DNA of 64,000 nt. It comes from a virus. Location: positions 1 through 64,000 of the IMG/VR virus record IMGVR_UViG_3300042447_000912; one strand, 5' to 3'. Each line of letters opens with the position of its first letter. Within the stretch, counting starts at the first letter, position 1. Both the position numbers and the translations under genes were made by a program. The notes beneath the pieces are model-generated. The model saw only the letters and a list, made by a program, of their open reading frames with translations, was not told the DNA's origin and searched no databases. Shown here piece by piece: positions 38,262-47,589 of the stretch.

Positions 38262-41200
38262 TGGCTAAATTCACATGTCCTCCTCAAACACCATCAGGTG
38301 CTGGTACTTTTGCAAATAATCTAGTTGGTTTACAATTAGTTACTGGTGGGGGTTTGACACAAGGAACATTTAATTTTACACTTTCGGCAAGTGAAAAAGT
38401 TAATAGAAACTTTTCCACTGGTACTTTTTCTAATCCAATCAGTTTGGATTCGATGGGTATCATAGATATTAATCAAGCCAAAGCTATTATAGAAAATAAT
38501 TACAAAGTTTATCCAAATTTTGATTTAACTCAAGTTACAAACTTTGTTTTATATGGGTCTATGGCCAAAAGGATGTCAGCTGCAGTAACACAAGTTATTA
38601 GTTATTTTCCTGCAGCACTAGAATCAACGACATTAAGATTGGATTATTCCACTGGTGTAACAGCATTTAATGTTGTTTTCAGTTTACAATATAATGAAAC
38701 AACGTTTGAATTAGACCTTACCAAAATAAGAAATCCTTTTGGAATTGATTATACAACTAACTCAACTAGAAATCTGTCCCTCAGAGAGATACCAGTATCA
38801 ACATTGAGGAATATGACATTAGAATATGCCAAGTATTCCTTATATTATAATGAAATTGGGTATCAAGTTAAACGTATAGTACCAACAAATTCTTTAACAT
38901 CAGGTAATTTAAGTATTACTGTCGTTGGTAATCCATTTTCAGGTGAAACGAATGTTTTTGGAAATATTATAATAAGACCAAATGATAGTGAAGTTAATAA
39001 AGTTTTTAATGAAAATTTAGACGAAGTTGAAAACTTCTTATTAAATAGAACATCAACACCGATATATACAGCATCTTTCGTCATCCCTAAAGAAGCTGAT
39101 GATGGAACGTATTACTCCGATAATGCTTCGGTAACTTGGCCAATATTGGGATTATGGAATTTGGACATTATCTCAAGCACTTTTGTTGATTACTTAACAG
39201 TGTTGAACGACATCAGTGTATCATTTGATTCATATAGGACAAATCTTGTATCAAGATTTTTTACAACACCAGCATTTAAAGAATTTGATACCATTGGTCA
39301 AAAAATGGATAAAGTTCTCCAAATCTATGGTAGAAGTTTTGATGAGGTAAATAAATATATCACAAGTTTATCTTATGTTACATCGGTTAACTACAATGTA
39401 AGAAATGACATCCCATCTCAATTATTAAGAAATTTAGCTCAAACTTTAGGTTGGCAGACGAATATTTCACCGATAACTAATACTGATTTTTTAAACTCTG
39501 TTTTTGGTCAAACAAATCAAGAAAAATCTATGTTCAGTGGGGTTCCAGTTGCTCAAACACCCGATGAATTGAATTATCAATTTTACAGAAATGTCTTATT
39601 GAATACCGCTTATTTATTCAAATCAAAAGGTACTAGAAAATCAATTGAAAATTTGTTAAGATTAATTGGTGCACCTGAAGCTTTGGTTGAATTTAATGAG
39701 TACGTTTACTTAGCCGACCAACGAATTAATATAAATAAGTTTAATAGTTATTATGCACAAATTTCAGGTGGTACTTTAGTAGAACAAACACCAACACTAG
39801 AAAGTTCGAATGTCTTCACTTTGTTTGGCGTACAATATACTGGATTTACAACTACTGTAACAATAAAAGACGTTAATATAACAATTGATGAATTCCCAAT
39901 TGACGAATTTGGATTTCCCAAACCAATAACGGATAGTGAAGCTTATTTTTTTCAGATAGGTAGTGGATGGTTTGAACAAACCCCACAACACAGAGCACCT
40001 GAACAAGTGAATTCAACTTTAAGTGTTTTCACAGGACTGAATCCCGATTATCAAACAAGTTTAAAACCATACACTTATGGTCAAGAATATTTAGACAGAT
40101 TCAGAAAATTTCCATTTATTCAATTAGGCTATAATATTTCACCATCTGTTGATAATAACAAATCTTGGTACGATTCTGAAGTACTACTAAGAGTTAACTT
40201 AGATGGTAATATTAACGCAAGATACTTCGTTGCTGATGACAAATTAGTTTTAAATGTTAAGAATACTGAGATATTTTTGAATCCTGCACAAGGACTTTTA
40301 TATGATGTTTGGTATATGTCACGTTTGTACAATTATCCAATACCAAATCAAGGTATGAATTATGTCAATCCGAATGGGTGTTTTCCAAACGCGGCAAGTT
40401 GCTACCCTGATAGAAATGGTGTTGATTGGACGATTATTAACCCACAACCAAAACAAAAAACCTTCTTCGAATTTGCTCAAACATTTTGGAAGAATACGAT
40501 TAATGTAAGAAATAGACAATATTCTACTGATGGTAAAACTAGTGGTTACCCAACACTACAATCAATTTATTGGAAATATTTACAATCATTACAAGATGTG
40601 AATATAGCAAACAATAATTTCACTTACCAAACTATGATAGAATACGTTAATGGTTTGGGTGATTATTGGATACGCTTAATTGAACAAATGGTTCCAGCAA
40701 CAACCATTTGGAATACTGGTGTCAAGTTAGAAAACTCAATTTTCCATAGACAGAAATTTCAATGGAAAAGACAAAGAGGTTGTCAGATTATATTAGATAC
40801 ACCACCACCAACACCTGACCCTGTTGATTTATGTGAGTGTATAAGTATTACTGGTGCTTCAGTTGGAAGTAGTACATTAATAACAACATTGAGTCCTAAT
40901 GGTTATGTTAATGGCAAACAATCATTCTTGGGTTATGACCCTTGTTGTGGTTTAGTTAAAGATATAATTATTTCTTATAATTCGGGGTCAACTCGTTGGG
41001 AATATTATTATGATGGAACTCTTGTAGGTACTTTAAACTCAACATCTGATTGCCCAATTGGTAGTGTTTGGTCGAATACAAAAAATAATGTTGGAACTAT
41101 TTCATCAACTAATAGAACTATTTGCCCAAATCCTGCATCGTTTACACCATTGAGACCTAATCCTTGTAGACCATGTGAGTTGAATGATAGTTTATATACC

Positions 41201-41638
41201 TACGATTGTCCTATACAAAACACAGAGTGTCCAAAATATCCTTGGTTAAGTGACCCAAAACTTGGTAGTTTTGGTAGTGTTTTAGGTAAATTGTTGAATG
41301 AATATCTTACTTCTATTGGTTATGACCCAAATAATTGTAGTTTGAATACGTTAACCACAGAGTGGTATGTGGATATTAGGATAGATGATATTCAAGTTGT
41401 TTCTTACCCATTCTTCAATGGAATAGGATATAATTTAATACCATTAAGTTATCCTACAACTACGAATTGGGACACAGCATTAGTTACCGCTATGAATTTG
41501 ATTAAACCACTAGGTTATGATTATTACTTTACTAGTGACGATACTATTGTAGTTTATAATCAAGTGTGTTCTGTGTCAGAAGCTGATATTAACTTCAAGT
41601 TAAATATCGGAATAAACTTCTCAATTTATTGTGTATAA
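38261..41638 (+). CDS. baseplate-to-fibre tail protein with gpI-like segment
   Basis: This is a 1125-aa protein. Residues about 335-380 (YRTNLVSRFFTTPAFKEFDT and a helical stretch) and about 440-480, with AYLFKSKGTRKSIENLLRLI then GAPEALVEFNEY, resemble the helical core of phage tail proteins of the gpI/baseplate type, in which a 'KSKGT+KSIE' helix is common. The C-terminal part is Cys-rich (about 860-1000, with DLCECISITG, YDPCCGLVKD, PNPCRPCEL) and beta. It is coupled by TAATG to both neighbours. Probably it links the baseplate to the SprB-repeat fibre encoded next. Confidence in virion location is good, in exact role modest. Confidence 0.6.
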   Translation: MAKFTCPPQTPSGAGTFANNLVGLQLVTGGGLTQGTFNFTLSASEKVNRNFSTGTFSNPISLDSMGIIDINQAKAIIENNYKVYPNFDLTQVTNFVLYGSMAKRMSAAVTQVISYFPAALESTTLRLDYSTGVTAFNVVFSLQYNETTFELDLTKIRNPFGIDYTTNSTRNLSLREIPVSTLRNMTLEYAKYSLYYNEIGYQVKRIVPTNSLTSGNLSITVVGNPFSGETNVFGNIIIRPNDSEVNKVFNENLDEVENFLLNRTSTPIYTASFVIPKEADDGTYYSDNASVTWPILGLWNLDIISSTFVDYLTVLNDISVSFDSYRTNLVSRFFTTPAFKEFDTIGQKMDKVLQIYGRSFDEVNKYITSLSYVTSVNYNVRNDIPSQLLRNLAQTLGWQTNISPITNTDFLNSVFGQTNQEKSMFSGVPVAQTPDELNYQFYRNVLLNTAYLFKSKGTRKSIENLLRLIGAPEALVEFNEYVYLADQRININKFNSYYAQISGGTLVEQTPTLESSNVFTLFGVQYTGFTTTVTIKDVNITIDEFPIDEFGFPKPITDSEAYFFQIGSGWFEQTPQHRAPEQVNSTLSVFTGLNPDYQTSLKPYTYGQEYLDRFRKFPFIQLGYNISPSVDNNKSWYDSEVLLRVNLDGNINARYFVADDKLVLNVKNTEIFLNPAQGLLYDVWYMSRLYNYPIPNQGMNYVNPNGCFPNAASCYPDRNGVDWTIINPQPKQKTFFEFAQTFWKNTINVRNRQYSTDGKTSGYPTLQSIYWKYLQSLQDVNIANNNFTYQTMIEYVNGLGDYWIRLIEQMVPATTIWNTGVKLENSIFHRQKFQWKRQRGCQIILDTPPPTPDPVDLCECISITGASVGSSTLITTLSPNGYVNGKQSFLGYDPCCGLVKDIIISYNSGSTRWEYYYDGTLVGTLNSTSDCPIGSVWSNTKNNVGTISSTNRTICPNPASFTPLRPNPCRPCELNDSLYTYDCPIQNTECPKYPWLSDPKLGSFGSVLGKLLNEYLTSIGYDPNNCSLNTLTTEWYVDIRIDDIQVVSYPFFNGIGYNLIPLSYPTTTNWDTALVTAMNLIKPLGYDYYFTSDDTIVVYNQVCSVSEADINFKLNIGINFSIYCV

Positions 41639-43779
41639 TGTCTTGTTTTTTAGATGTAGTAGTAAATAGTATAACTGGTGATTGTAGTAATACGTCCTCA
41701 GGTGCGTTTAATATAAGTATCAATGGTAGTGCTCCTGATTTTACAATTTCTTGGATTGACCCTAGTTTTGGTACAATTCCACTTAGTGGTGCCACAGGGT
41801 ACACAATTAGTGGACTTTCGGGTGGTTCTTATGTATTTAATGTTATTGATAGTTGTTCAGGAGGTAGTACAACATTTCCTGTAAGTGTCTATATTTCGAC
41901 AGGGACTTGTGTTACCTTGACAGGTGTTCAGAATACAACTTGTAATCTGAGTAATGGTAGTATTACTGCTGATACAACAAATTATTATAATTCACCTACT
42001 TTTAGTTTATACGAAATATCGAGTGGGTTTATTACTTCAGGACAAAGTTTCAACAATATCTTCACATTTAATTCTTTATCTGCAGGTACATATTATGTTA
42101 TTGCGGACGATGGTGGGGGATGTACTGGTAAATCTGAATCATGTATTGTTAAGTCATCAACTACGTTAGATTTTGGTGTATATGTCATCAATGATGCGGG
42201 ATGTGCAGTGGACTCAGGGGCAATCTACGTTACTGGTCAAACTGGAGTACCACCATACACATATTTGTGGTCAAATGGTCAAACAACCCCATCAATCACA
42301 GGATTAACACCTGGTAATTACAATGTGGTGGTGACAGATAGTGCTGGTTGTTCTAATAGTTTGGGTGTGGTTGTAAATGAAGTACCACCAATTGGATTGG
42401 GAACATTTACAATTACAAATCCATCTTGTTACACTTCGGATGGAAGTGTAACAGTTGTTACAACTGGTGGTACTGCACCTTTTTATTATTCAGGTTCTAA
42501 CGGAACTGTAACAATTACTTTTGCTTCGAGTTATACATTTACTGGTGTTGCCGCAGGTAATTTCTCAGTTAGTGTAACTGATGCTGGTTTATGTAATTTT
42601 GTGGCATCCACAATTTTGTTGACTCCGAATTCATTTACTAACGTAACAGTTTCAACAACCAACTCACTATGTAATAATAATACAGGTGTTGTTTCAGTTT
42701 CTCTATTTGGTGGTTCCCCTCCTTATTCATATACTCTGATAGATTTCACAGGAAACTCAGCAACAACAGTTACTAATGCAACAAATGTAAACTTTAATGC
42801 CTTGGAATCGGGTAATTACACCTTACAAATTACTGATGGAGGACCTTGTGTTTTTACTCAAGCTGTGACAATAAATAATACAATTTTATATACTTTAAGT
42901 TCAGTTGTATCAGGTACAACTTGTGGACAAAATAATGGTGTTGTTACTTTAAATATAAGTAGTGGAGGTACACCACCCTACATCTATCAGATGGATGGTG
43001 TTTTAGTTAACACAAGTTTGTCAGGTTATACATTTTCAGGATTAGCACCTGGTAATTACACAGCATCTGTAATTGATGCTAATTTATGTCAACAATTTTT
43101 ACCAATATTAATACCAACCTCATCCTCGGTAAATTTTATATTAAACCCAACATCACCACTATCGGGAAATGATGGGATGATAGAAACTTTTATATTAGAA
43201 GGTGAACCTCCGTTTAATTTAATATGGAGTTCAAACGCACCAAGTGGACAAACTGGTTTAACAATAACTGGTCTCACTGCTGGTACGTACAATCTAAGTG
43301 TTACAGATGATAATGGATGTACACAAGTAAGAAGTGTAACTTTATTCGGATACAATTTAATATCTTCATATCAAGTTTTAAATATTTGCAACGATAATTT
43401 TGTAAATTCGGGTCAATTAATCAAAAAGGGACTACAACAGATGTATCTTGAAGGTTTTCATGACTTAACATCAGGTGATACCAATTGTTTACTAAGTGCC
43501 GCAACTTTTGTTTGTGAAGTTAGTGTAAATGGGGTAACCAACTCAATTGGTTTTTATAATTCCACATCGTTAAACGATTTTCCAACTGATAGTGTATATT
43601 TTAATGTTGTTGAAATATTATTATCACTATACCCCGAATTAGAAACAATAACTATTGATATATCGACAGGTGAGATATTAATTAGTTCATTGTGTAATCC
43701 ATCCATTGGGATGATTGATGCAACAATAATTGTGAGTGTAATAATTCTTTACAACATAAATTGTGTAAGTTGTGCATAA
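41638..43779 (+). CDS. tail fibre/adhesin made of SprB-like repeats
   Basis: The 713-aa product starts at an ATG overlapping the previous stop (TAATG); a TTG nine bases upstream is less likely. Residues about 1-570 hold seven tandem repeats of 70-85 aa with the SprB pattern: Cys, N/DG-x-(I/V) strand, GGTPPY-like turn, GLxxGxY, V(T/I)D..xxC. The clearest unit has VPPYTYLWSNGQTTPSITGL and GNYNVVVTDSAGC. SprB is the mobile surface adhesin of gliding Flavobacterium; such repeats are nearly confined to Bacteroidota. The C-terminal about 140 residues are non-repetitive and hydrophobic at the end. It likely forms an extended fibre or spike. A bidirectional terminator follows. Confidence 0.8.
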   Translation: MSCFLDVVVNSITGDCSNTSSGAFNISINGSAPDFTISWIDPSFGTIPLSGATGYTISGLSGGSYVFNVIDSCSGGSTTFPVSVYISTGTCVTLTGVQNTTCNLSNGSITADTTNYYNSPTFSLYEISSGFITSGQSFNNIFTFNSLSAGTYYVIADDGGGCTGKSESCIVKSSTTLDFGVYVINDAGCAVDSGAIYVTGQTGVPPYTYLWSNGQTTPSITGLTPGNYNVVVTDSAGCSNSLGVVVNEVPPIGLGTFTITNPSCYTSDGSVTVVTTGGTAPFYYSGSNGTVTITFASSYTFTGVAAGNFSVSVTDAGLCNFVASTILLTPNSFTNVTVSTTNSLCNNNTGVVSVSLFGGSPPYSYTLIDFTGNSATTVTNATNVNFNALESGNYTLQITDGGPCVFTQAVTINNTILYTLSSVVSGTTCGQNNGVVTLNISSGGTPPYIYQMDGVLVNTSLSGYTFSGLAPGNYTASVIDANLCQQFLPILIPTSSSVNFILNPTSPLSGNDGMIETFILEGEPPFNLIWSSNAPSGQTGLTITGLTAGTYNLSVTDDNGCTQVRSVTLFGYNLISSYQVLNICNDNFVNSGQLIKKGLQQMYLEGFHDLTSGDTNCLLSAATFVCEVSVNGVTNSIGFYNSTSLNDFPTDSVYFNVVEILLSLYPELETITIDISTGEILISSLCNPSIGMIDATIIVSVIILYNINCVSCA

Positions 43780-43783
43780 TAAA

Positions 43784-43808
43784 AAACCCCACCTAAAAAG
43801 TGGGGTTT
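43784..43808. terminator. bidirectional terminator between convergent gene blocks
   Basis: Perfect 9-bp stem AAACCCCAC (43784-43792) / GTGGGGTTT (43800-43808) with a 7-nt loop. An A-run on the left and a T-rich stretch on the right make it work for both strands. Confidence 0.88.
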
Positions 43809-43812
43809 AATT

Positions 43813-44412
43813 TTACCATAAATTTTCTTGTTTCATATATCCTAACACACAACAATAAGCATCACTCATATCAAAATTCTCTTTCTTAAGAGTATTGTTT
43901 TTTGTGTAACCCCAATTTATTTGAGGTTCTCTTTTGGCTACTTGTTCCCAAATAATTTGTTTTTTGTCACAATCCTTTGGTAATCCACCAAACAAAACAA
44001 ACTTCCCTTTACCATTATCTTTCACTAACCATGGGAAAGCGTTTTTTCTTGAGTTGTATGTTGATATGTATTCAGGAACAATACCTAAAACATCATATAT
44101 CTCTTTGGAAATAAGAGTATTATATCTCATTAAAGTTTGTATAGTATAAACATTGTTACTATTTAAAAGTGGCTCTTCGATAACAACTTTTTTGATGTTT
44201 AATTCATCATACCCCTCTAATTTAGTTTTGAAAATTTCGGTCTTAAGAAATAATTCCTTCATTTTATTTTCTTCTTTAGGTTTGGTTACTGGTGAGATAT
44301 GAGTTAATTCCAATAATTCCTTACTTTCTATGTCAAACAATGCCCAACCAATTGTTTTCGTAGAAATATCTAACCCCAAAACCTTTGGGGATTGTTTCAT
44401 TTTATCATTCAT
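43813..44412 (-). CDS. RuvC-like (RNase H-fold) endonuclease, probable Holliday junction resolvase
   Basis: The 199-aa protein has the layout of RuvC-type resolvases: VLGLDISTKTIGWALFD (Asp15), KKVVIEEPL (Glu79/80) and the C-terminal FDMSDAYCCVLGYM with Asp181/184, which together supply the acidic metal site. It would cut branched DNA before packaging, replacing the unrelated endonuclease VII (gp49) of T4. The ATG at 44412 is followed by a second Met four codons later, so the start is uncertain by a few residues. It is the last gene of the minus-strand island, 3 nt after a fibre gene, so it is transcribed late with virion genes. Confidence 0.72.
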   Translation of the reverse strand: MNDKMKQSPKVLGLDISTKTIGWALFDIESKELLELTHISPVTKPKEENKMKELFLKTEIFKTKLEGYDELNIKKVVIEEPLLNSNNVYTIQTLMRYNTLISKEIYDVLGIVPEYISTYNSRKNAFPWLVKDNGKGKFVLFGGLPKDCDKKQIIWEQVAKREPQINWGYTKNNTLKKENFDMSDAYCCVLGYMKQENLW

Positions 44413-44415
44413 AAA

Positions 44416-46836
44416 TTAAATATCTAATTTGATTACAAACTGTTGAATCCCCGTTCTCGGATATGGAGATTGTAGCTTTGAAACAATCATAAGATTTTTG
44501 TCTGAATCGTAAAGACCAATTTCAGTTACGAATGGTTGGACTGAAGTATTCCACGATGGATTTGAGGAGTATTGGAATTCTGATTGACCTAATACTATCT
44601 GATACCTCATTTCATAAATTGTGGCTTGAATGTCAGTTTCTATATTACCATAAAAATAATATTCATCACCAAAATTTAATTGAGTTCCTGAAAAACCTGC
44701 CGTAGTTATATCAATATAATCACTTAAGTCATAAAGTGGTGCATTATCATATAAGTCCTGAGTTATAACAAACGTATTACCTGTTAAACCTGATTGTGTT
44801 AAATACCCATTATTACTTGTACCACTAAGTTGGAAATTATAGTCAATTATTCTCCATTGTGATGGTTCTGGTCTACCATTACCCTCAACCTTTTGACAAA
44901 TAATTTCAAATGAATCAGCAATAAAACCTGACGTAATATCACAACCTACAGAACATATACTTGGATTAGATGATAAACAATTAAATTCATCACCAAATCT
45001 TACACTAACATTTTGAGAATTCAAAGGATTACAAGTTATGTTAGGTCCTTGTATTACTTGATAATAATTAGAATGTAAAGAATTAGTATAGGCTGAAGAG
45101 TTTGATAATCGATATGTAACGTGTAAATATTCAGTTTCGCCAGTCAGAATTCCCTCAACAGATTCGTTATCCAAACCACAAATATTTGGTGTAATTAAAG
45201 CAACCTTTGGCGCTGGTAATGTCCAGTTTCTATTGGCTTTATATGACATTGCGGCAATAATCTCTTCATCATCAATAATGATTAGTTTGTGGTCAGGAAA
45301 TACCTTACCAATTCTGTTTGGTATTCCCGCAATCGGTGTTGTATTTGGGTTTGGATTAGTATCCCATAGGTGATAATATCTTATACCTGGATTATTCATA
45401 TCTTGGTTTTGATTTGACTCCAAGTAATGAACAGTAAATAATGGTATAATTAAATCATCAAAACCAGGAGGGTCAACATAAAAAGTTTGTCCATAACAAC
45501 ATTCAGGGTTTTTATGCCACATTAACCACGGAATGTGTAATTTGAAATTCCTTGCTTCTCCTATTGTATCATCAGGTTCAGTAATATCGTGAGGTTCCAA
45601 GGCGAATTTTTCACCATAGAAAAAATCAATCGTATTATTAGTATAATGAATAATAGCAATGGCCTTTTGTTCTTCAGGTGTAACTACAACCTTTTCATCA
45701 AAAGAGTTATAATAATAAGTTGAATCAGTATCGGTTTGTCCACTACTTGAAGCGTAACCAAAATATTCTTTAGACCCCAAATAATCAATAGAACCAAATT
45801 TAGTATAATCTTTGTGTGTTGAGGAATTTATACCTGCTGGACTTTCTGACCAAGGAATATTCATATTCCAAATTTTAACATCAAATTGGTCAGTATAACA
45901 AACCGATTCAAAATTGATAACATCATATGGGAAGTGTTGAGATGGTGTTACACTATCATAAATCTCAGTCATTCCTGATGGATATACAATTACACGAGCA
46001 TAACAATCACCACTTAAATATGTAAAATCAGGTGTTGACCTATCCAAAGTTATATTATCCAAACAAACATCAACAATTCGATATGTTAAAATCGTATAAC
46101 AACTTGACATATCCACAACACAAGTTGCAGTATAACTCGGTAAACACGGGCCACAATTAGTCACAGGACAAGTTGTGGTTGTAGTTGTTGTTGGAGGTGA
46201 TGGTGGACTACAAGCGTCAGTTGTTGTTGTTGTCGTTACTGGTAAGGTAGTTGTAGTAGTTGTTGCAGTGAAACAATTACAGTCATTAACACCATTACCA
46301 TCATAAATTATCGTTATAAAATCACCAATTTGATAGTTCCTAACAAAATCATTGTTACATGTAATTGCCGAAACCACAATCAAATTTGAACCATTCAAAC
46401 CACTCATTTGTATTACATAGTTAGATGTTAGTGCGTAGTCACCTGTGGTTATTGCACTCCACTCTATGTTTGAACCTGATGTTGTACCTAAGAAAAACCC
46501 CCTTGGTGATGCTGTATTATACACTGGACTTACAATCGATTGCATAAATGGGATTCCATATGTATTTCCGTTGTTACCATCCACGTAGTAAGGGTATTTA
46601 ATGTTTTCCTTATTTGATTGAGGAACACCTGCCGAATTTTGAGCATTGAAACTTGGCTCTAATACTCTACTATTATATTGGTTATAACTTGTTTGAGGAA
46701 TAGCATTATACGAAACTTCACTATCACCAATTTGAAAATAACTTATATTAAAATTACCTTGAGAAATTTTTTGTCTCCCAGTATCGGTAATCCTTGTGTT
46801 TATTAAACCTGCTGTGTTTTTTAAAATATATCCCAT
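44416..46836 (-). CDS. tail fibre/collar-type protein with Thr-run linkers
   Basis: The 806-aa protein has an N-terminus (1-40: MGYILKNTAGLINTRITDTG, ISQGNFNISYFQIGDSE) like fibre proteins that attach to the baseplate. Near residue 190-225 come two Thr-runs (TTTTTTLPVTTTTTT, later PPTTTTTTT) flanked by Cys and Pro. The middle is Cys-containing beta sequence. The C-terminus, with FVTEIGLYDSDKNLMIVSKL, resembles the gpH/collar domain of tail fibres (VTEIGLYD..xxLvavgk), so an ancestral short domain seems split by an insertion of about 650 aa. A late-type motif lies 11 nt upstream of the ATG on the minus strand. Likely a host-binding appendage. Confidence 0.65.
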   Translation of the reverse strand: MGYILKNTAGLINTRITDTGRQKISQGNFNISYFQIGDSEVSYNAIPQTSYNQYNSRVLEPSFNAQNSAGVPQSNKENIKYPYYVDGNNGNTYGIPFMQSIVSPVYNTASPRGFFLGTTSGSNIEWSAITTGDYALTSNYVIQMSGLNGSNLIVVSAITCNNDFVRNYQIGDFITIIYDGNGVNDCNCFTATTTTTTLPVTTTTTTDACSPPSPPTTTTTTTCPVTNCGPCLPSYTATCVVDMSSCYTILTYRIVDVCLDNITLDRSTPDFTYLSGDCYARVIVYPSGMTEIYDSVTPSQHFPYDVINFESVCYTDQFDVKIWNMNIPWSESPAGINSSTHKDYTKFGSIDYLGSKEYFGYASSSGQTDTDSTYYYNSFDEKVVVTPEEQKAIAIIHYTNNTIDFFYGEKFALEPHDITEPDDTIGEARNFKLHIPWLMWHKNPECCYGQTFYVDPPGFDDLIIPLFTVHYLESNQNQDMNNPGIRYYHLWDTNPNPNTTPIAGIPNRIGKVFPDHKLIIIDDEEIIAAMSYKANRNWTLPAPKVALITPNICGLDNESVEGILTGETEYLHVTYRLSNSSAYTNSLHSNYYQVIQGPNITCNPLNSQNVSVRFGDEFNCLSSNPSICSVGCDITSGFIADSFEIICQKVEGNGRPEPSQWRIIDYNFQLSGTSNNGYLTQSGLTGNTFVITQDLYDNAPLYDLSDYIDITTAGFSGTQLNFGDEYYFYGNIETDIQATIYEMRYQIVLGQSEFQYSSNPSWNTSVQPFVTEIGLYDSDKNLMIVSKLQSPYPRTGIQQFVIKLDI

Positions 46837-46839
46837 AAA

Positions 46840-46847
46840 GATAAATA
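46840..46847 (-). promoter_or_regulatory. putative late promoter TATTTATC (minus strand)
   Basis: It starts 11 nt before the ATG of the 806-aa fibre gene, so a transcript from it would be nearly leaderless. Confidence 0.45.
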
Positions 46848-46860
46848 TCGAAAATTGATT

Positions 46861-47586
46861 TTATGTGACGATAATGTTACAACAATAACATCCTGATATA
46901 GAAACATTACTTAAAGTGTAATTTTCAACACTTTGACCTAAATAACAAGCGACATCTTGGTTTTTAGTTGTAGTTGTATATGTTGTTAATATTAAAGTAT
47001 CTGAATTTGTATAAGTGAGATTGTTCCATCCCTCAGTGTACGAAGTGATGTAAACATTTTGATTTTGACAACCTGGTGTTGGATTATAAGTTGTACTCAA
47101 AGTCGAACTTGAGTATGAAATAGATTGTGTGACACTATTTTTAACCAAGTCACTCGTTGACGTTGTTGTAGAAGTACCTGAGAATGGAGAAGATTTTGAA
47201 GTATTTAAATGTACCAAATTAAATGTTATAGTTACACCACTTGGTAAACTTGGAAACACTGAAATAGTTGTATCGTATTTTTTTGTTAATGTTGTATTGT
47301 TATTAACTATTGTTGTTGACGAAGTATTAATTGTAACGTTGTATGTTATTGAATTATTCGATGTGTTTAGAATAACAGAATTTGTTGATGTTTCACCCGA
47401 CACGTCTTTTACAATAACAGAGTATTGACCAGGACATAAATTACTAAATAATGGTGTATTAAAATAGGTTAAACCATTATTAATTGAGTAGGAATATGGT
47501 GGTGTTCCATTGTAACCTTGAATTGCAAAAGAACCATCACATCCACAAATTGTATCATTTATATTAACAGTTGAAGTTAAAATCAT
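46861..47586 (-). CDS. SprB-repeat protein, fibre component
   Basis: The 241-aa protein has one SprB-like repeat at residues 8-75: CGCDGSFAIQGYNGTPPYSY, then SNLCPGQYSVIVKDVSGE. The rest is Thr/Ser/Asn-rich beta sequence with a repetitive look (STTIVNNNTTLTKKYDTTIS, LSTTYNPTPGCQNQNVYITS) and ends CYCCNIIVT. No signal peptide is visible, as expected for a virion protein. It starts 3 nt after the stop of the 731-aa gene and has no own late motif, so it is probably cotranscribed with it. It is perhaps an accessory module of the same appendage. Confidence 0.6.
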   Translation of the reverse strand: MILTSTVNINDTICGCDGSFAIQGYNGTPPYSYSINNGLTYFNTPLFSNLCPGQYSVIVKDVSGETSTNSVILNTSNNSITYNVTINTSSTTIVNNNTTLTKKYDTTISVFPSLPSGVTITFNLVHLNTSKSSPFSGTSTTTSTSDLVKNSVTQSISYSSSTLSTTYNPTPGCQNQNVYITSYTEGWNNLTYTNSDTLILTTYTTTTKNQDVACYLGQSVENYTLSNVSISGCYCCNIIVT

Positions 47587-47589
47587 ATA

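Noticed and set aside
41900-43350. Regular spacing of similar sequence suggested a DNA repeat array or CRISPR
   Set aside because: Repeats are conserved at protein level (SprB pattern) with diverged DNA and no fixed-length spacers.
47129-47428. 99-codon plus-strand frame inside the SprB protein gene
   Set aside because: Val/Thr-rich antisense of Asn/Thr codons; the minus gene shows a recognisable SprB repeat.
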